Source of the DNA: Bacteroidota bacterium
GTDB lineage: Bacteria > Bacteroidota > Bacteroidia > Bacteroidales > JADFUO01
DNA: 10,420 bases
Direction of reading: 5' to 3'
Assembly (NCBI GenBank): GCA_015222115.1
Contig: JADFUO010000427.1
Location: 1 to 10,420, forward strand
Shown: positions 7,844-10,420 of the stretch, piece after piece
How positions within the stretch are numbered: the stretch's first letter is position 1
Layout of the letters: every line of letters begins with the position of its first letter
Position numbers and translations under genes: made by a program
The notes under the pieces: model-generated
Told to the model about the DNA's origin: nothing
The model's database searches: none
The model's input: the letters and a program-made list of their open reading frames with translations, nothing else

Positions 7844-8644
7844 TTATTCATTATTATTTTTTTGCAATCCTGTATAACCCTTCATTATTCCTCTTGTTGA
7901 GTTAGAGATAAATGAAAGTATTTCATCCCGTTCGGGTGTTATAGGAACGTCGGCTTCAATAATAGATACTGCCTGTGATACATTATAACCTTTCAGGTAT
8001 ATAATTCTGTAAATATCCTGAATCGCATTAATTTGCCGGTTTGTAAAGCCGCGTCTTCTCAAACCTATTGAATTAACACCAACATAAGATAAAGGTTCTC
8101 TTGCACCTTTTGTAAAAGGAGGAACATCTTTACGTGCCATTCCTCCGCCTGAAACCATTGAATGTGCTCCGATAATAACAAATTGATGAATTGCTGCAAG
8201 ACCACCGATTATTGCCCAGTCGTTAATTTTTATATGCCCGGCGAGTGTTGCTGCATTTGCAAGAATAACATTATCCCCAATTATACAATCATGGGCAATA
8301 TGAACATAAGCCATTAAAAGACAGTTTTTCCCAACAATAGTTTCATAGTTTGCCTTTGTTCCGCGGTTAATAGTAACAAATTCACGGATAGTTGTATTGT
8401 CGCCGATTTTCACTAAAGTTTCTTCACCTGCAAATTTTAAATCCTGTGGAATTGCAGAAATAACAGCACCCGGAAAAATTCTGCAATTTTTTCCAATACG
8501 GGCACCTTCCATAATAGTAACATTTGAGCCTATCCACGTATTTTCTTCAATCACAACATTTTTCTCAATATTAACAAATGGCTCAATAACAACGTTATTG
8601 GCAACTTTAGCTTGTGGGTTTACGTATGCTAACGGTTGATTCAT
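7844..8644 (-). CDS. lpxA: UDP-N-acetylglucosamine O-acyltransferase
   Basis: This 266-residue enzyme transfers a 3-hydroxyacyl chain from ACP to the 3-OH of UDP-GlcNAc, the first step of lipid A synthesis in the cytoplasm. Hexapeptide repeats (such as IGSNVT, IGKNCR, IGDNTT) run from about 7 to 185 and form the trimeric left-handed beta-helix. The catalytic motif HIAHDC at 115-120 gives H118 as the counterpart of E. coli H125. The chain then continues with GLAAIHQF and [26 protein letters not shown], a stretch characteristic of LpxA, and ends in the usual helical domain from about residue 190. Length is close to that of E. coli LpxA (262). The ATG at 8644 lies 9 bases after the lpxC/fabZ stop, which suggests translational coupling. 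Confidence 0.97.
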   Translation of the reverse strand: MNQPLAYVNPQAKVANNVVIEPFVNIEKNVVIEENTWIGSNVTIMEGARIGKNCRIFPGAVISAIPQDLKFAGEETLVKIGDNTTIREFVTINRGTKANYETIVGKNCLLMAYVHIAHDCIIGDNVILANAATLAGHIKINDWAIIGGLAAIHQFVIIGAHSMVSGGGMARKDVPPFTKGAREPLSYVGVNSIGLRRRGFTNRQINAIQDIYRIIYLKGYNVSQAVSIIEADVPITPERDEILSFISNSTRGIMKGYTGLQKNNNE

Positions 8645-8653
8645 TTTAAGATT

Positions 8654-10054
8654 TTATTTCTGTTTATCTTTTTTAACTATTGAAGCCATCATTTCACTTT
8701 CCATAACAATTTTGTTGCCAACGTAAGCTATTCCTTTCATGTGGCAAATTCCTCTTCTGATTGGGGAAATAAGTTTCAGATTAAAAACTATTGTATCTCC
8801 AGGAACAACTTTATGCCTGAATTTAACTTGATCAATTTTTAAAAAAAGTGTAATATAGTTTTCAGGGTCGGGAACCGAACTTAAGATTAGAATTCCTCCT
8901 GTCTGTGCCATAGCTTCTATTTGAATTACTCCGGGAAATACAGGCTCATCAGGAAAATGCCCTGTGAAAAAATATTCATTCATAGTAACATTTTTTACCC
9001 CTACTACACTTGTATCGTCCATTTCAAGTATTTTATCAATAAATAAAAACGGTGGACGGTGCGGAAGAATTTTTTTTATTTGATTTATATCATACAAGGG
9101 CTTTTTACTTAAATCAAAATGTGGAATCTTATTCATTTTATTATTATTAATTTGTTGTTTAATTAATTTTGCAAATTGCACATTTGAATAGTGACCAGGC
9201 CTTTTTGCGACAATATTTCCTTTGATGGGTTTTCCGAGTAATGCCAAATCACCAATAAGGTCTAATAACTTATGCCTGGCAGGTTCGTTTGGAAAATACA
9301 ATTCAAGATTATTTAAAATTCCTTCTTTAAGTACTCTAACAGTTGGTTTGTTAAACAATTTTGCAAGCCTGTTAAGTTCTTCCTGTGAAATCACTCTGTT
9401 TACAAAAACAATTGCATTACTTAAATCCCCGCCTTTTATAAGGTTGTTTTTTAATAAGAATTCAAGTTCATGGAGAAAAACAAAAGTTCTGCAATTTGCA
9501 ATTTCACCTTTAAAATCTTTTATGCTTTCTAATGCTGCGTTTTGAGAATTAAGAACTTTTGTCTCAAAATTTATCATAACAGAAACACTAAAGTTCTGAC
9601 TTGGAATAGCAGTTATTTCTATTTTATTTTTAGGATCGGAATATGTAATATTTGAATTTATTTCAATATATTTTTTCTCGGCTTGTTGCTCAACAATTCC
9701 TACTTTCAGCAGAGCATCAACAAAATATTTTGAACTGCCATCCATAATGGGCAGTTCAGATTGGTCAATTTCCATTATTAAATTATCTATTTCCAGCCCG
9801 GCAACAGCAGCAAGAACATGTTCAACAGTGTAAATATAAATACCATTTTGTTTAATTGTAGTTCCTCTCGATGTTTCAACAACGTTATTAAGAACAGGAG
9901 TAACTGTCGGCGCGTCTTTAAGGTCTGTTCTTTTAAATTTATATCCATGATTTTTAGGTGCAGGTTTAAATGTTAAATTTACGTTTTTACCTGTATGCAA
10001 ACCTATACCTGAGACGGTCACAGACGACTTAATAGTTTTTTGCCTTTCTTGCAT
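8654..10054 (-). CDS. lpxC/fabZ: Fused LpxC deacetylase / FabZ hydroxyacyl-ACP dehydratase
   Basis: The 466-residue protein carries two enzymes. Residues 1 to about 300 are LpxC, the zinc enzyme that removes the N-acetyl group from UDP-3-O-acyl-GlcNAc and commits the cell to lipid A. Visible residues are VSGIGLHTG at 14-22, E78 and zinc ligand H79 in TVEHVLAA, H261 and D265 in ARHKLLDLIGD, and H288 in RPGHYSN. After a short linker, residues about 320-466 are FabZ, with ILPHRPPFLFID (329-340), catalytic H366 in GHFPDEPVFPGV and E380 in IEAMAQTGG. FabZ dehydrates 3-hydroxyacyl-ACP, drawing on the same pool that LpxA and LpxD use. This fusion is typical of Bacteroidota. Both halves keep their active-site residues, so both should work. 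It is the first gene of the operon seen here; the ATG at 10054 lies about 50 bases downstream of a candidate promoter box. Confidence 0.97.
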   Translation of the reverse strand: MQERQKTIKSSVTVSGIGLHTGKNVNLTFKPAPKNHGYKFKRTDLKDAPTVTPVLNNVVETSRGTTIKQNGIYIYTVEHVLAAVAGLEIDNLIMEIDQSELPIMDGSSKYFVDALLKVGIVEQQAEKKYIEINSNITYSDPKNKIEITAIPSQNFSVSVMINFETKVLNSQNAALESIKDFKGEIANCRTFVFLHELEFLLKNNLIKGGDLSNAIVFVNRVISQEELNRLAKLFNKPTVRVLKEGILNNLELYFPNEPARHKLLDLIGDLALLGKPIKGNIVAKRPGHYSNVQFAKLIKQQINNNKMNKIPHFDLSKKPLYDINQIKKILPHRPPFLFIDKILEMDDTSVVGVKNVTMNEYFFTGHFPDEPVFPGVIQIEAMAQTGGILILSSVPDPENYITLFLKIDQVKFRHKVVPGDTIVFNLKLISPIRRGICHMKGIAYVGNKIVMESEMMASIVKKDKQK

Positions 10055-10088
10055 AAGATATTGATAAATATTATATAGATAATTAATA

Positions 10089-10111
10089 TTTGCAAAATTT
10101 TTGCAAAATTA
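10089..10111 (-). promoter_or_regulatory. Candidate lpx operon promoter with paired TTTGCAAA palindromes
   Basis: On the minus strand, 10111-10104 reads TAATTTTG, matching the Bacteroidota -7 box TAnnTTTG. It would start transcription near 10098, about 45 bases before the lpxC/fabZ start. No clear -33 TTTG lies 19-21 bases upstream. Two TTTGCAAA palindromes overlap or follow the box, at 10089-10096 and 10100-10107, exactly 11 bases apart; the second extends to a 10-base palindrome (10099-10108). Such spacing puts both on the same DNA face and could mark an operator, which is inference. Confidence 0.45.
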
Positions 10112-10159
10112 ATAAATTTTTTTAAAACTTTTTAAAAAAATATTAATTAAGTGAATGAC

Positions 10160-10274
10160 CCCGTAAAATAAACCGACAAGTCAGATTTCACAGGGTAAAC
10201 CATCGAATTACCATTGAATAATCCTATGAAATATACTGATAAATCGGATTTCATAGGGTAAACAATTGAATGAC
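10160..10274. repeat. Two tandem hairpin-forming repeat units, 63-base spacing
   Basis: Unit A (10160-10211) and unit B (10223-10274) align without gaps over 52 bases with 40 identities; the best-kept part is ATTTCAyAGGGTAAAC. Unit B forms a perfect 10-base stem (CCTATGAAAT at 10223-10232 with ATTTCATAGG at 10248-10257), and its 15-base loop can form a further short stem. Unit A forms the same stem with two mismatches. GAATGAC-like words follow and precede the units. This region lies between the lpx promoter and the 41-base repeat and shows no convincing gene. Confidence 0.75.
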
Positions 10275-10293
10275 TTTGAATGACTTTTTTCAT

Positions 10294-10334
10294 GTTTTCC
10301 GCATTGGGATACCCTAAACATAAATATTTATAAA
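10294..10334. repeat. 41-base dispersed repeat, copy 2
   Basis: This copy differs from the one at 6250-6290 at three positions, all C/T changes, and has the same orientation. It lies 20 bases after the second hairpin unit and ends in AAATATTTATAAA followed by a T-run. The two copies bracket the lpx operon about 4 kb apart. I see no transposase or target-site duplication, so the mode of spread is unknown. Confidence 0.75.
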
Positions 10335-10348
10335 TATTTTTTTTAATT

Positions 10349-10386
10349 GTTCTTTTGGCTTGAACCAAAAGAACCAAAAGTTCAAG
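10349..10386. repeat. Hairpin with overlapping alternative stems and AACCAAAAG direct repeats
   Basis: GTTCTTTTGG (10349-10358) pairs perfectly with CCAAAAGAAC (10365-10374) over 10 bases around a 6-base loop. That loop belongs to a competing 7-base stem, CTTGAAC (10359-10365) with GTTCAAG (10380-10386). AACCAAAAG occurs twice in a row (10363-10371 and 10372-10380). No T-run follows the stem on either strand, so a simple intrinsic terminator is unlikely. Its place next to the other repeats suggests part of a composite intergenic element. Confidence 0.65.
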
Positions 10387-10390
10387 ACTT

Positions 10391-10417
10391 CTTAGAATTC
10401 CCATAAGAATCTCTAAG
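10391..10417. repeat. Imperfect hairpin at the window edge
   Basis: CTTAGAATTC (10391-10400) can pair with GAAT and TCTAAG (10407-10417) in a 10-base-pair stem with one bulged C at 10411 and a 6-base loop. It adds a fourth hairpin to the gene-free stretch at the right edge. Its role is not known, and the element may continue beyond the window. Confidence 0.45.
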
Positions 10418-10420
10418 CAG

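Noticed and set aside
8397..8639. Open plus-strand frame opposite lpxA
   Set aside because: The hexapeptide repeats of LpxA on the minus strand account for this region.
9222..9545. Open plus-strand frame of 107 codons opposite lpxC
   Set aside because: It is antisense to the LpxC domain, including its zinc-binding HKLLD motif, and has no features of its own.
8654..10054. LpxC-FabZ fusion as a novel architecture
   Set aside because: This fusion is well known in Bacteroidota, and all active-site residues are in their usual places.
10160..10274. CRISPR array
   Set aside because: There are only two units, with 40 of 52 identities, mutated repeats and similar rather than unique spacers; no cas gene is present.
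10147..10404. Open minus-strand frame of 85 codons upstream of lpxC
   Set aside because: Its residues simply translate the hairpin units (KSDLSVYF appears twice), the 41-base repeat and the AACCAAAAG hairpin. It has no recognisable domain and is best read as repeat DNA that happens to be open.

Overview
The window is AT-rich DNA from a member of the Bacteroidota. Three signs agree: an LpxC-FabZ fusion gene, the gene order lpxC/fabZ - lpxA - efp - lpxD-like (known from many Bacteroidota), and promoter-like TAnnTTTG boxes, including a full TTTG-N19-TAnnTTTG promoter. The exact order or genus cannot be read from the sequence.

Layout. Positions 1-1094 (minus) hold a GT4 glycosyltransferase whose 3' end is cut off by the window edge. 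It is divergent from a plus-strand group of four surface-polysaccharide genes: a Wzx-type flippase (1180-2622), two tandem paralogous chain-length regulators of the Wzz/PCP type (2688-3725 and 3776-4735) and an O-antigen polymerase/ligase-type membrane protein (4787-6226). Convergent to these is a compact minus-strand operon read from right to left: lpxC/fabZ (10054-8654), lpxA (8644-7844), efp (7826-7260) and an lpxD-family acyltransferase (7240-6284). The gaps between its genes are 9, 17 and 19 bases. Positions 10055-10420 hold no convincing gene. They contain the likely operon promoter, then two 63-base-spaced hairpin units, a second copy of a 41-base repeat also found at 6250-6290, and two more hairpins.

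How the genes work together. LpxA, LpxC and the LpxD-like enzyme carry out the first acylation and deacetylation steps of lipid A synthesis. FabZ dehydrates hydroxyacyl-ACP drawn from the same pool that supplies LpxA and LpxD. The left half supplies a glycosyltransferase, repeat-unit export, polymerisation or ligation, and length control for a surface polysaccharide, most simply an O-antigen or capsule. The window therefore places lipid anchor synthesis next to polysaccharide assembly.

No clearly new enzymatic system is visible. The points most worth a second look are the structured repeat region at the right end, the 41-base repeat that flanks the lpx operon and overlaps a stop codon, the tandem length regulators beside one polymerase/ligase gene, and the back-to-back promoter palindrome at 1148-1167.
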